The notes under the pieces are model-generated. The model ran no database searches and was not told the origin of the DNA. It saw only the letters and a program-made list of their open reading frames with translations. A stretch of DNA of 64,000 nt from Hydractinia symbiolongicarpus (taxonomy: Eukaryota > Cnidaria > Hydrozoa > Anthoathecata > Hydractiniidae): assembly GCF_029227915.1 (NCBI RefSeq), contig NC_079879.1, forward strand, positions 10,542,001 through 10,606,000, given 5' to 3'. The stretch's first letter is position 1, and the number at the start of each line of letters is the position of its first letter. Shown in pieces: positions 1-10,312 of the stretch. A program made the translations under genes and the position numbers.

Positions 1-479
1 AGAATGTTTCACAAGAAGATTGCTACTTCTTTATGAATTGCTTTTTGTTAATATAGGAAGTTTTTTTATGATTACTTCAAAAATAATATGATCAAGCTTG
101 TGGTCATCCTTTTTAATATATTACATAGGGAATGATATTTTGAGACATTCACTTTTCGCCCATTGTGATTGATTTTAATTTATTTCCACAAATGAATATG
201 TATAATACAGTGTCACGTATGAGGTGTGCTAGTTTTACGTATATTATACGTCTTGTATTATTCTAAGAAGCAATTAACTACTTGTTAAAAAGGAAAAATA
301 TATATTCTACAAATAGTTGAAATATAGTATAGAGCTAATAGTTTTTCTCTTCTTGATTAAAGTAGAATGAAAAGTCCTTGCAGGCTAAAAGATTTCGGAA
401 CAAATTCAATTTATTTCATTCCCTTTATAGTTCAGAAACATACTTTAATGACTTGACACAAGTTGATAATATAAATTGA

Positions 480-636
480 CTAGTCGTTGATTAGTCGCCC
501 GTCCTTTATATTTACCTGTCGCAGCAAAGTGGATAAAAACATATCGCATTTGATATTCGTGTTTCCGCAACATCATTTTCTAACTCAGCGGGGGGTCCGC
601 GCAGAGACAGACAGACGACGGCTATTATTATAGAGA
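480..636 (-). mobile_element. Helitron-like non-autonomous element, copy 1
   Basis: Read on the minus strand, this copy starts TCTCTATAATAATAGCC, carries a short GTCTGTCTG tract and ends in CTAG followed by T. It shares a core (hexanucleotide blocks around the CGCATTTG and CAAAGTGGA words) with the next copy, which it directly abuts head to tail. The terminal hairpin seen in better copies (near 56.3 kb) is eroded here. Helitrons insert between A and T, begin with TC and end in CTRR preceded by a hairpin; that is the basis for the class. No coding capacity. Confidence 0.6.
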
Positions 637-820
637 CTAGTCGTTAGCCCGTGGAAAAATCCACGGGGTCGTCCGTCCTTCAAATTAACCCGTTGCAACA
701 AAGTGGACAGAAATATATCGCATTTGGTATTGATGCGCATTTTAAAAATTCGTGTTTCCGTTACGGGACACGGCTTTCGCGGACACACAGACAGACAGAC
801 GACGGCTATTATTAAAGAGA
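637..820 (-). mobile_element. Helitron-like non-autonomous element, copy 2
   Basis: On the minus strand it begins TCTCTTTAATAATAGCCGTC, contains a TCTG-rich stretch, then a hairpin made of CCCGTGGA-type arms, a short spacer and the terminus CTAG. It is flanked by A on the 5' side and T on the 3' side, the expected Helitron target. Its 3' end touches the 5' end of copy 1, so the two form a head-to-tail dimer. Confidence 0.65.
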
Positions 821-1045
821 TTACAAACAATAGAACATACTGTGTGAAATGAGTAAGAAGGATAAGAAGGAAAACGAAGGAGGAAAAAGCCCGTTTAAAC
901 AAGATTTCGGATACGATACGAAATCTTAAAAAAATATGTAATCCCGGAAAAGAGCTATGGTAGTTCAAATAATAAATACAGACGATAAGAGCTAAATTAT
1001 TCCGGGTCACTGTCTGAGCCGGACAGGGAAAAATCGCTTTCACTG

Positions 1046-1738
1046 TCACTTTTTTGTCAAATCATCTTCATTATCTATAGCAGATATGTTTTGATCAATG
1101 GCAATAACACCAGCAATTCCTGACACCCTTCCAACAGTTGCCTTTCCGCGAAGTCCATGCCTTCCTTCAGGATTAACCTTTTCGCCATTGGTAAGCACTG
1201 AAATATAAAAAAATGTCATAGAAAAGCATTTGAGAAACCATATCTAATCCTAAGTTTTAAAACTGCAAGAGCTGTTGTTAAGATAAGATAAGAGAAGCAC
1301 ACAATAAAGAAGAATCCTGAACATTTGACAAAACCAAAAAAAAAATAAATATAAATATAAACTAGCACAATTAGGCAAAAGAAGCATTCAGCATACCTCA
1401 TTCGCATAAAAGTTGAAGCTATTGACATCTATCTCATTTTCCAATTATACTGTAAAAAAGCCAGTAGCTAGACATTTCTTTTTTGAGTATGCTGACTTCT
1501 TCTTCACATCTTTTCAACAACTGATTTTCGTTGTCGCCACTATTTTTTAAACCCTACAGTACCTCAACCCGAATGTTTTCACAATGAGTGTAAAATCATG
1601 ATATATGAAGTGTCAAGAAATGTAACAACAATTCTACTTACCATCAATCTCTGTATTTTCCATCCTTGGGAAATCAAAATCACTGTCTTCGCCAGACTTC
1701 TCCTCAACACGAGGTACACCAATGTCCCCGCAATGGTG
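1046..1738 (-). CDS. Possible two-exon 3' end of an unrecognised minus-strand gene
   Basis: Two open segments join in phase. The first runs 1738 down to 1642 and ends at a good donor (GTAAGT); it encodes an acidic stretch including GVPRVEEKSGEDSDFDFP. The second starts at 1197 after a TTTTATATTTCAG acceptor, encodes a Gly/Val-rich stretch (GRHGLRGKATVGRVSGIAG), and ends at TGA 1046-1048 after DNEDDLTKK. The phase 1 junction fits. Against an intact gene, the first segment has an in-frame TAA just upstream (1739-1741) with no usable AG acceptor between. The locus may therefore be a decayed copy, or the true upstream exon boundary may be unusual. I do not recognise the family. Confidence 0.4.
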
Positions 1739-1748
1739 TTATAACATT

Positions 1749-2024
1749 TCATGAAGTCTTTATCAACGTCTCCACAGATTTACATACTATGTAATTCAAT
1801 CCTCCTTTTATTATCTGCCTTCTTTGTTTCTTGTTTGTCCTTATATGCATTGCTTCTGCCCATGAAATAAGGTGTCGTTGTCCTTTTCTCTTGCTGTTGT
1901 TATTTTCAAGTTTTTCACGGAGCAACTTTTCCATTTTGCTAGCAGGATAATTCTTTGTTGAGATCCACTCTAGATCTTTTGCATGAAACAAGAAGATATA
2001 TTCAGATGATAGAATATATCTTAC
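1749..2024 (-). pseudogene. Open coding-like fragment, possibly upstream exon of the 1.0-1.7 kb locus
   Basis: An open frame on the minus strand, preceded by AAGTAG as a possible acceptor at 2025-2027, encodes about 90 residues. They are charged and look protein-like (KDLEWISTKNYPASKMEK, then LENNNSKRKGQ and ISWAEAMHIRTNKKQ). It ends at a TGA 10 bp from the open segment at 1642-1738 but in another frame, so the two do not read through. A GTATGT donor lies inside the fragment. No family recognised; it could be a frameshifted relic. Confidence 0.25.
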
Positions 2025-3200
2025 CTACTTTAATCATAGAAACTTTGCAAGATTGAATTGAATTGAAGAAAACGTTCGAAAAGTGAATTTAAATTTCATG
2101 AAATAGATTTTCGCAGTTTATTGTTTTTCACTTTCATATTAGAATCTTGATTACCTGTAAATAAACATTACCTACGTCCCCTAAACGACTATCGTGCAGA
2201 GAAACGCACAGTTCTGTGAAAAAACGAGTCTGTCTAGCCACAAATTTAGCCAGGAGACCCAGCGTTTTCCCTTCAAACCGCCTTTATGATCAATTTTTTC
2301 TTTCTCTATCAAAGAAAGCTTAAATAACTAGGCTAGTCATAAAGTATGATATGAAATGTTATGGATGGTTGAGCTGGCTATCCTGGCTACAGACTCAGCC
2401 TAGTGTAAGTGGCGGCTTCTCAAGTTTGTAGATGCCTGATGATGACGTTAATAAATAAATCTTAGTGTTATATTTCCTTGTTTGAAACAGGGAAGAGGAT
2501 GGGAACAAGGATGCAGTAGTCCGTAAACCGCGGAACGCCCTGCAGTGCAGCGGATAGACGCAGCAGTGATGCGCTCCGTCCTGACATAGTCACCAGGTCT
2601 CTATATTATATGGATTCTCGGATCTCCCGAAAAAATCATCAATATATCCATTTTTCATACATATGGTCAATATATCAATATTTAGAAGCCCGTTCATTCC
2701 AGTGCATATGGACATAATATCAATTCTACATTATCGATATATTGTCCGTTTTTTATAGTGAGTATGTTGTAAAAACAAAGCCCTTAGAAGTCAAAAATGT
2801 CTTAAGGAGAACATTTTAAACCTTGTCAAAACCCAACAACTTTACTATTCAAATCTGGCTGTTCAAATCTTCGTTGTCGAACCATTAAAAAGCAATGTAA
2901 AGAGCCTTAACTTTTGATTAATCACGGTAGAAAAATTCGAAGAGCTTAAATTTCTGATTTGTTTCCATTTTAAAAAAGCAGCAAAAGATAAATAAGAATC
3001 TCCTCCATATCGTTACTTATCGGTACTGGCTTGGATAGAACTTGATGATGTGGTTACAAAAGACTGGGTAACAAAGCGTACGGCGGTTCTTATGATCAAT
3101 GGCAATTAAAAATAATTAAAATACCGGAGATTAATGTAGCTTATTCTATTACACCGCAATTTTGCACACAAAAAGATAGAATAAGTGTATTACTGAATGA
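2025..3200. other. Intergenic stretch, nothing supported
   Basis: AT-rich sequence with no convincing exon, repeat termini or RNA gene. A short GC-richer patch at about 2,500-2,600 stands out in base composition but has no frame or structure I can name. Confidence 0.5.
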
Positions 3201-3345
3201 ATCACAAATTTTGAATTGATTTGGATTATTGTTTGTTGCAGTATGAAACTAATTACTGCACACCATGTTGTTCTTTAATTTGAACTACCACCTTTTAAAG
3301 ATGGATTGGATTCGAACCAATAACTTTCATAGTCTTGCAACAATA
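3201..3345 (-). repeat. tRNA-derived SINE-like repeat, family A, copy 1
   Basis: This block is repeated almost unchanged at 8,041-8,175. On the minus strand it contains GGTTCGAATCC, an exact match to the RNA polymerase III B-box. The surrounding bases form a T-arm with a 5-bp stem (ATTGG/CCAAT) and a 7-base loop. No convincing A-box is visible, so it may be a 5'-truncated tRNA-derived SINE or a tRNA-half-like sequence. Confidence 0.55.
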
Positions 3346-4555
3346 GACTTAATTTACTTGGAATTCACAAAATTCAATGTCACTTCAAATAAAAACACAT
3401 CATAAAGCTTGTTGTTACAAAATTAATTGTGAGTTAAAAACCGTAGCTAAGTATTACAGGTTTGTTGAAACTGTTGTCTCCTTGAATTAACAAACTTTAG
3501 ACTTTCGCCAAATTTTTTTCTAAAGTAAAGGGTGTAGCCACCTATCTGAAAACTTTCTTTTAGCCAACTGGTTTTCGGCTATTTTCGCTTTTTAGCCAGA
3601 CTTTTTTAAAAATTCCCGTTAATTTAATGTCCCTTATTAAAGTGTAACGTAAATATCCAGGACGTTTAAAAAGCTACTAGTTGTATTTTTCTGACATCGC
3701 AACAGCGATTATAGCCAGGGACGAGGTTGTATTATTATAACCTCGCTACGGACGACGTTGTACTTATATAACATAACACAAGTTCAGCTGGGAAGAGGCC
3801 AGGGAAGGGCTGCAGAAAGTTAGTATGTATCACCATGCTCGGCAGCATGGCTGCATGTATTAATGTAACTGTGTCTCTTTTATTACTTGCAGAGTAATTA
3901 ATTACCCAATGGGTTATGGCATATGCTCGTCATTCATAAAACAACGCATCCATCCATACCGTACCGTACGCATTTAATTTTTGCAACGTGAAATTCATCG
4001 TTAAACAAATTTTGAAATTCTGGTTAAATACTAAGAATTAAAACGCAAAGGCCTACTAAATATCTCGATTAACATTTAAGGTCTTTTTTTATCACATGAA
4101 ATGTGTACAAGTGTTCTAAATTTTAACGAGTTTGTTCGGAAACAAAAAAGCAAGGGGAAACTTTATTCTAGTCAGTACACAAGCAAGCGAATTGAATTAA
4201 GTAATTGGGAAAGATGTCCTATTAGGGTAAATATTTAGGCAATTAGCCTGGCACATCCACACCTACACATACAATACTGAAAACAAAATTTAGGAAACCA
4301 TTCCCGCAATATATACGATATTGAATGTTTTGTGAAGCTAAACAAGGCAAATCTTATTCTGATTAAAAAACAATTAGACAAGTAGCGAAACCTATCAATT
4401 CATCATTAAAAAAGTATTTTGGGGAATAATCTTACGCAATATAAAAAAAAGAACAGAATAAAAAACGGTCCAACGATCACTTTTTTCTACTCACAAATCG
4501 AAAGGGCGAGTAGCACGCGCGTGCGTATATCATTGCATGTGCATACATCAAAGAT
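3346..4555. other. Intergenic stretch, nothing supported
   Basis: No exon-like frame with splice sites and no recognisable repeat termini. A small patch near 3,710-3,770 repeats the words ACGAGGTTGTA and ACGACGTTGTA around a short palindromic ATTATTATAACC, but it is too short to classify. Confidence 0.5.
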
Positions 4556-4559
4556 TTTG

Positions 4560-5560
4560 TTAAAGCTCTCTCGAACCTTGTAGGAAGAAGCTCGTACCAA
4601 ATGAAATGTTCAATGTTCTAGCAAGCGAATAAAAAAGCCTTTCTTCTACTTTGTAAACAGGCAAGGGAGCAAAAGATCCTGACATACAACTTAAAAGATA
4701 TCTGATAAAAACGCTATCGCGAAAGGTGAAGTATTAAATCTCTTGGTCGGCCAATTCGAGAAAAGACTTTATTCCACTCAGAAAACAGGCACGGGAGTGT
4801 TAGACCTATCCATACATCATTTGAAATGAGAATTTTGGAAGTTGCCTTTCACGCTGAATATAATGTTAGATATCCATCCATACACTACTAAAAAGGAGAT
4901 TTAGCTAGTAAGCGAATCAAAAGCGAAACTTTATTCTACACCACAAAGAAGCAATCAAGAAAAAGACCCTACCATATATGTCTAAAAACACTTCATTCCA
5001 CTCCGATAACAATCACGCGCGATAATATCAGATGTCCTAGCATGTAAATTCACGGGAAGACTTTATTCCACTCAGTAAGAAGCAGGAACAAGGGGGACCG
5101 ATCCATACCACCATACAATATTAATAGGATATTTTGCAAAATACCTTCAGGCGGAAAAACATACAGCATGTCCTAGCAGACCTGTGTATACAAAATTAGT
5201 TCTACTCAGTAAACAACCAATCAAATGAGAGATCCATCCATACCTTATAAAAATAGAGATTTTATCAATATACATGCATCATTTGAAAAACGCATTTTTT
5301 GATCTTACCCTTCGCGCGAATTAAAATATTTAGCACGCCAACCTTAGATGTTCTAACAGCTCAATTCACGGAATACTTTATTCGACGCAGTAAAAATGAA
5401 GAAATGTGGGACACCTATCCATACATCTATCAAAAGAGAGATATTGAAACAAGCAGTAGAGTTGAATAACTATCCATACACAAATAAAAACGATATTTTA
5501 GAAAAATACTTGTGTGTATCATATGTTTTTTTTGCTGTTCATAGGAAGCAGTGTAATGTG
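4560..5560 (-). repeat. Degenerate tandem repeat block related to the 27.6-30 kb array, inverted
   Basis: Recurring words include AAGACTTTATTCCACTCAG, a CAGGCACGGGAG-like segment and ATCCATACA followed by a GAAA-containing segment. They return at irregular intervals, for example near 4,760, 4,810, 4,870, 4,920, 5,050, 5,110, 5,230 and 5,420. The reverse complement of these words matches the unit of the 27.6-30 kb array (GTATGGATGTGT, TAAAGTCTTCCC). No coding meaning: the short + frame here (5,396-5,584) lies inside the repeats. Confidence 0.6.
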
Positions 5561-5564
5561 ATTT

Positions 5565-6128
5565 TGAACTTTCAATATTTTTAAAACTAAAACCTTATGA
5601 CAAAAATGATAAAAATGTATATGGACTTTTTTTGTTCGTAGCTGTTAGAAAAACTATTGGAGGGACATAGTTATTAATATAGTGTAACTAGCTAAATAAA
5701 ATTGAGTTATGACTGTTATGGTTGCTACGAAGTTAAGTTATATTCTGCTGTCCTAGGCCCGTTCTTAAGGCTCTCTAGCCATTGAACGCTACGACTTTCT
5801 CATAATAACCGGTTGAAAATAGCTATTAGGTAATAATAGTATGAATAGAATTTGATTTAGCTAATATTGGGTATATTTTGACTCCTAAAAAGAAATAGTA
5901 CTCTAGCATTTTTTTTTTTTGCAAAACAGTAAAATTTGTTGAGTTATTTCTAAAAGGTTTTAGTAATTCTAATAGACTAAGGCATTTCACAAGATAGTTA
6001 GCGTATTGCTCTGAATAGACCCGTCATCATGCTCCATCCATACTACACGAAGGTAGCATAGAAGCACACAGTATGTTACAAAAAAATTATGGTCCTTTTT
6101 TGAACATTATATTTAATTAAAACGTATA
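5565..6128. other. Intergenic stretch, nothing supported
   Basis: AT-rich spacer between the degenerate repeat block and the pogo-like MITE. No frame, repeat or structure I can support. Confidence 0.5.
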
Positions 6129-6130
6129 TA

Positions 6131-6310
6131 CAGTTGACTCTCTCCAATCCGAATCTCTATTATCCAAATCTTTAACTATAATCCAAACAAATTAAAAATC
6201 AGCGTCGATTTTCCTTAAGAAACTCTCATAATCTACTTTCTACTATCCGACTCTCTGTAATCTGAAAGAGAATTATCCCCCTTGAGATTCGGATTAGAGA
6301 GAGTCAACTG
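6131..6310. mobile_element. pogo/Tigger-like MITE
   Basis: A 180-bp element with terminal inverted repeats of about 27 bp, starting CAGTTGACTCTCTCC and ending GGAGAGAGTCAACTG-like (right end AGAGAGAGTCAACTG). It is flanked on both sides by TA (6129-6130 and 6311-6312), the Tc1/mariner target duplication. The CAGTTGAC start is the hallmark of pogo/Tigger termini. The interior has no coding frame. Confidence 0.8.
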
Positions 6311-6312
6311 TA

Positions 6313-7714
6313 CATACATTTCAATAAAATAATTTGTTATAATTTTTCTATACCGAAATATCGCCGCTTTATTAAAAGAAAAATGCTATTCAGTTGATGT
6401 CGACATAAGTATGATATATAAAGGTAGCAGAACTACTTTAGGATCCACTGACAGAGATGCGACAAGGTTAGATGAAAAGACTGATCGACTTCCTCGAACA
6501 CATATGCATATAGACTTGATAAGCGCAAAACAAATGTTACGTCATATCCATGCCGAAAGTTTTAAAAAATGTTGTTTACGCTTTTCAGAAATCATTTCGG
6601 AAAGCCGAGTATAGAACTTTCGACACACGCGACCCATTCCGCCACACACGGATATCGCTAGTGGCGTTAAAGTTTCATGCTCTACTTGCAAAATAAGTTT
6701 ATTGTAATTTTTCTTTTTTTCCTTTTTATTTACATCATATGCTTTTGGTAGCACACCTTCGCATCTAAAAATGCCATTTGACCAGTGTTCCAAAAGCCTC
6801 TTGTGCATACATAACTCTCGATTCCTGAGAAACATTCGCTGTCCACTGGCTCAATGGCTCACCAGGTAACTGTTGTAGACACGGTTCAATGCGTACATCA
6901 TGACAAACCTCTTTTAGTTACATCCCAGTGACATTACGGATTTCATTGTCTAAGCGAAAGGAAGCCACATTATTTGCATGACAAAGCATGATCAATTGTG
7001 AACTTGAAATTCGAATCTGAGCCCAGAAGCATAGCTTGTTAATTGTGTATCTCTCGTTCCTTGAAGGTAGTCAGTCAACTAGATACACTGCTTCCTGGTT
7101 GATATCGTTCAGTCTGATTTCCTGCTTACACATTTCACTTCTGACATGATCAAGAATGACACTAATCTTAGCAATTTATTTTGTTTGATTGTTTTTTCTT
7201 TTGTTTCAGTTCTGGATCTTCTTCATATTGTCGAGTCTGTTTTTTTATTTGTTTACCAAGATATTCAGTTATTTGTGATAAGTTTTAGAATATTCGTAAG
7301 ACGACCAAGTTTAACCGGGAGTGACAGCAGTTGTCTCTCGTTATTGTTTACTTTAATACCTCCCGTCAGTGCTGGTATTAATTCGAATTAATAACTACGA
7401 GTACTTCTTCCAATAATTATATATGTGTGGTATGTTCGCATACAGTATGTTAATTTATGCTTGTAGCCAGCCACTGATAAAACAACTTTATGTCCCTTGC
7501 GACTCTGTTTTAGCAATTTTACTCAGCATCTTTAATTCATTAATCCAATCTTCTACCTTATCCAAAATATATCCACCTTTCAAGCTTCTTGAACCAATTA
7601 CATTATTACATTATTACCAATTACATGTTACAAACTGCGGTGTGATAAATTAGTTTCCTCAAAAAATTATTTTTTTAACTAAATTTTACTTATTGGATTT
7701 GATTTTCACATGGC
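6313..7714. other. Intergenic stretch, nothing supported
   Basis: Short open frames exist on both strands near 6,410-6,840, but they overlap each other and lack splice sites or recognisable motifs. No repeat boundary found. Confidence 0.45.
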
Positions 7715-7927
7715 AACTACAATCATGTTCATAATAGTTTTGGAAAAACCACTTTCCCCCTCCCCCCACTCTTCAGTGTTGGTTGGAGGTCTTTTCCAGA
7801 GTCGCCGGCAGTATTTTGGGGCACAAATCAACACAAAATCAACACTGACTGTTGGGGGAGAGGGGGGAAACTCTGAAAAAAGCCTCAAAAGCCGTTTTTC
7901 CAATAATTTATGAACATGATTGTAGTT
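7715..7927. mobile_element. Foldback/MITE-like element
   Basis: The ends are inverted copies of each other: AACTACAATCATGTTCATAA on the left and its near-perfect complement on the right, continuing into a GGAAAAA/TTTTTCC pair. Inner C- and G-runs (CCCCCTCCCCCCACT and GGGGGAGAGGGGGG) are also roughly complementary, so most of the 213 bp can fold back. Both strands show a short open frame only because the element is nearly palindromic. No clear target duplication. Confidence 0.65.
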
Positions 7928-8040
7928 ATAGCTCAGCAAAACCTGAATAACTGAACGTATATCCCGAGTAAATTAAAAAATTTCCTTCTTTCATTTCTTT
8001 TCTTATAGTTACCTCTTTTTTTGAAACATTTGTTTGTAAA

Positions 8041-8175
8041 ATTTTTTGAATTGATTTGCATTATTGTTTGTTGCAGTATGAAACTAATTACACACCATGT
8101 TGTTCTTCCATTTGAACTACCACCTTTTAAAGATGGATTGGATTCGAACCAATAACTTTCATGGTTTTACAACAG
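8041..8175 (-). repeat. tRNA-derived SINE-like repeat, family A, copy 2
   Basis: Closely matches 3,201-3,345 and lies in the same orientation. It keeps the exact B-box GGTTCGAATCC and the T-arm on the minus strand. Differences are a 3-base deletion and a few substitutions. Confidence 0.55.
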
Positions 8176-8177
8176 TG

Positions 8178-8831
8178 GAAATATTTTTTAAATAACATAA
8201 CACAGAAATACAAAAGGTCACACATAGTATCAGTATTTACACAAAACTAATTTTGTTACCAGAAAACTTCCTTGTCCCACTCTTCCAAGAATCATTTTCA
8301 TCAAAGTTTTTTTTGGTTTTACCTGCATTAGAAATACAAAAAAACAAACAAAAAAAAAAGCAAAAATTACCACCAAATTGATTAACATAAAAAGCAAAGT
8401 ATAAATTAGAACAGAAAAATCCCGAGAAGAGTTGTGAACAAAAAACATTGCGCATCATCATTAAATTAAAACAACAGAAATTTATCTAGTTTTTAAAATC
8501 ATTACACTGTAAAACTAATTCCACCACTCCACGACTGTTATAAATTAAAACAGGATGTAAAAGTTTCAGAAATTGCTTATTCAATTTTTCAGCATAAGTC
8601 GCAATAAAGCCTTGAGGTAGGAAATTAGCTGACTGAAAAGAGGGATATACTTCAACTTAGGGGTATTTCAACTGGCAATATTACCTGTACATATAACATC
8701 CCTCCTGAAAGTCAATATACTGAATAAAAATTTGACTACTTATTTGAATAATTATGGTACCAAGTTAGCAGTATCTCTACACTGTCTCAGTTTAACAAGT
8801 ATTGTACAGATTTCAGACATGTCTAGCCTAG
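8178..8831. other. Intergenic stretch, nothing supported
   Basis: AT-rich spacer with A-runs around 8,335-8,360. Short overlapping minus-strand frames here are low-complexity Phe/Val-rich reading of those runs. Confidence 0.45.
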
Positions 8832-8835
8832 TTAA

Positions 8836-10308
8836 AGGGGAACTCCAGTAAAAATCACTTTTCTTTTTTTTGTTTGTTTTATACGTACTCAGAAAAGCAT
8901 AAGAAATCAAAAAAAAACTTACTTTACTTGTTTTTCTTATTTAAAATTGTTGTACAAGCCTTCGCATATTCAATTTTTTTCTCATAAAAAACAGACAGGC
9001 GCGATTTCATTACGGACCGGACCCGATTATAAATAATAACATCACATCGTGCAGAAAGTTTCAGCGAGCGCATGTTAAGACCTATAAATACAGCTTACAT
9101 TAAATCGCTTTTTGTATGTAATTTACGTTTAAATCTTTAAAAAATGGTTAGTTGCTCTGTGTTTCTATGTACCGATCGATCAGAGAAGTGTAAAGAAGTA
9201 AGTTTTCACAGAATCCCGTCTGTGAAAAAAATAGAACTCAAAAACGGCTAAACAAAATACGTTGTGCAGGTGATCTACCAAGCGATCAAAGTTTTTATAT
9301 TTGGTTGGCGCACTTCACAGATAGTTCTTTTAAAAGATATCTGCAGGAAATAAACTTCCATATTAAGATACTCTGCTACTTTGTAAAAATGCCATTTTAG
9401 CTAGTGAACGCGATTAAAGTTTCTCATTTCTTCTTATCTCAATATTTGTACTTATATCCACAGAACTCAACCAAATAACGTTTTGTACATTTTTATATTA
9501 AATAAGAGAACATTATACGAATTTCCAATACAAACACCGACAAAAAAGCTTTCTAGTTACACATGTATCTTTCGTAGCGCTCAAGTTTCTATTCTTTGTT
9601 TTTCAAAAAAGAAGCTTTTTTGATGGAAGGACATGCCAAGTATTTTCAGGAGGTAAATGTACCCATTTTCTTCAATCTTTGTAACTTTATAATGGCTGCA
9701 TGTAATGCTGATAATGCAGTTTCTAAAACAGCTTTGTCAAAACAACCACTTGTAAGTCAGTAGCTTCTGCAACACATTTATGACTTACCATAATCATAAG
9801 ATTGATTTTTATTTATACAATAATAATACCCCGTTTTACCAACTTATCTAGCCCGAACATATTGATTTTATATCACGCATTTCAATGGTACTCCATCACG
9901 GAGAAAATTTTAACGTTACATAAAATTTGTTTACATTTGTGCGCAAAAAAAGCGCGTGCAGAGGAAAAATATTGCTGAACTGTAAAAAAAAATAAATTGG
10001 CTTGTAAAGTATAAAAGATTTTTTAATGAAGCAAATGATAAAGTTTTTTGACGAAAAGAATGTTAAAAAAAGCGATTAAGTATATTTATTTCTTAAAAAA
10101 AATAAATATTTTGCTAAGAACGTTGCTTGAGCCAGTAAAAGACACCTCATCACTTTGCATCATTATTAATTTCTCCCTTGTGAGACAGAAGAGGTTCGAA
10201 GTCGTGTGGCTGTAGCTTTGTAAAGTCTTTCTCATGAAGAGAATTATCCGATTCTATGTTTTATATAACATTTTTTTTTAAATATTTTTTTTTCACTGGA
10301 GTGCTCCT
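8836..10308 (+). mobile_element. TTAA-flanked DNA transposon with decayed THAP domain
   Basis: The element is 1,473 bp and is flanked by TTAA on both sides (8832-8835, 10309-10312). Its inverted ends read AGGGGAACTCCAGT on the left and, complemented, AGGAGCACTCCAGT on the right, continuing as GAAAA-type sequence. A second, shorter copy begins at 19,698 with the same left end. The interior (about 9,144-9,400) holds the remains of a THAP zinc-finger reading frame, listed separately. The remaining sequence is AT-rich and non-coding, so the copy is non-autonomous. Confidence 0.75.
9144..9400 (+). pseudogene. Degraded THAP-type zinc finger frame
   Basis: Starting at ATG 9144 the frame reads MVSCSVFLCTDRSEK and then VSFHRIPSVKK. 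It has the C-x4-C pair and the FHxxP signature of a THAP domain. It stops at TAA 9249-9251. A shifted frame continues with DLPSDQSFYIWLAHF and DSSFKRYLQ, matching the second half of the domain, where families have ICSxHF. The third zinc ligand (Cys) is replaced by Trp, and a frameshift separates the halves, so it cannot fold as a normal THAP finger. THAP domains are DNA-binding modules of P-element-type transposases and of host proteins derived from them. Confidence 0.7.
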
Positions 10309-10312
10309 TTAA

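Noticed and set aside
6411-6835. Overlapping + and minus frames of 67 and 97 codons
   Set aside because: They overlap on opposite strands, lack motifs and splice sites, and cannot both be real.
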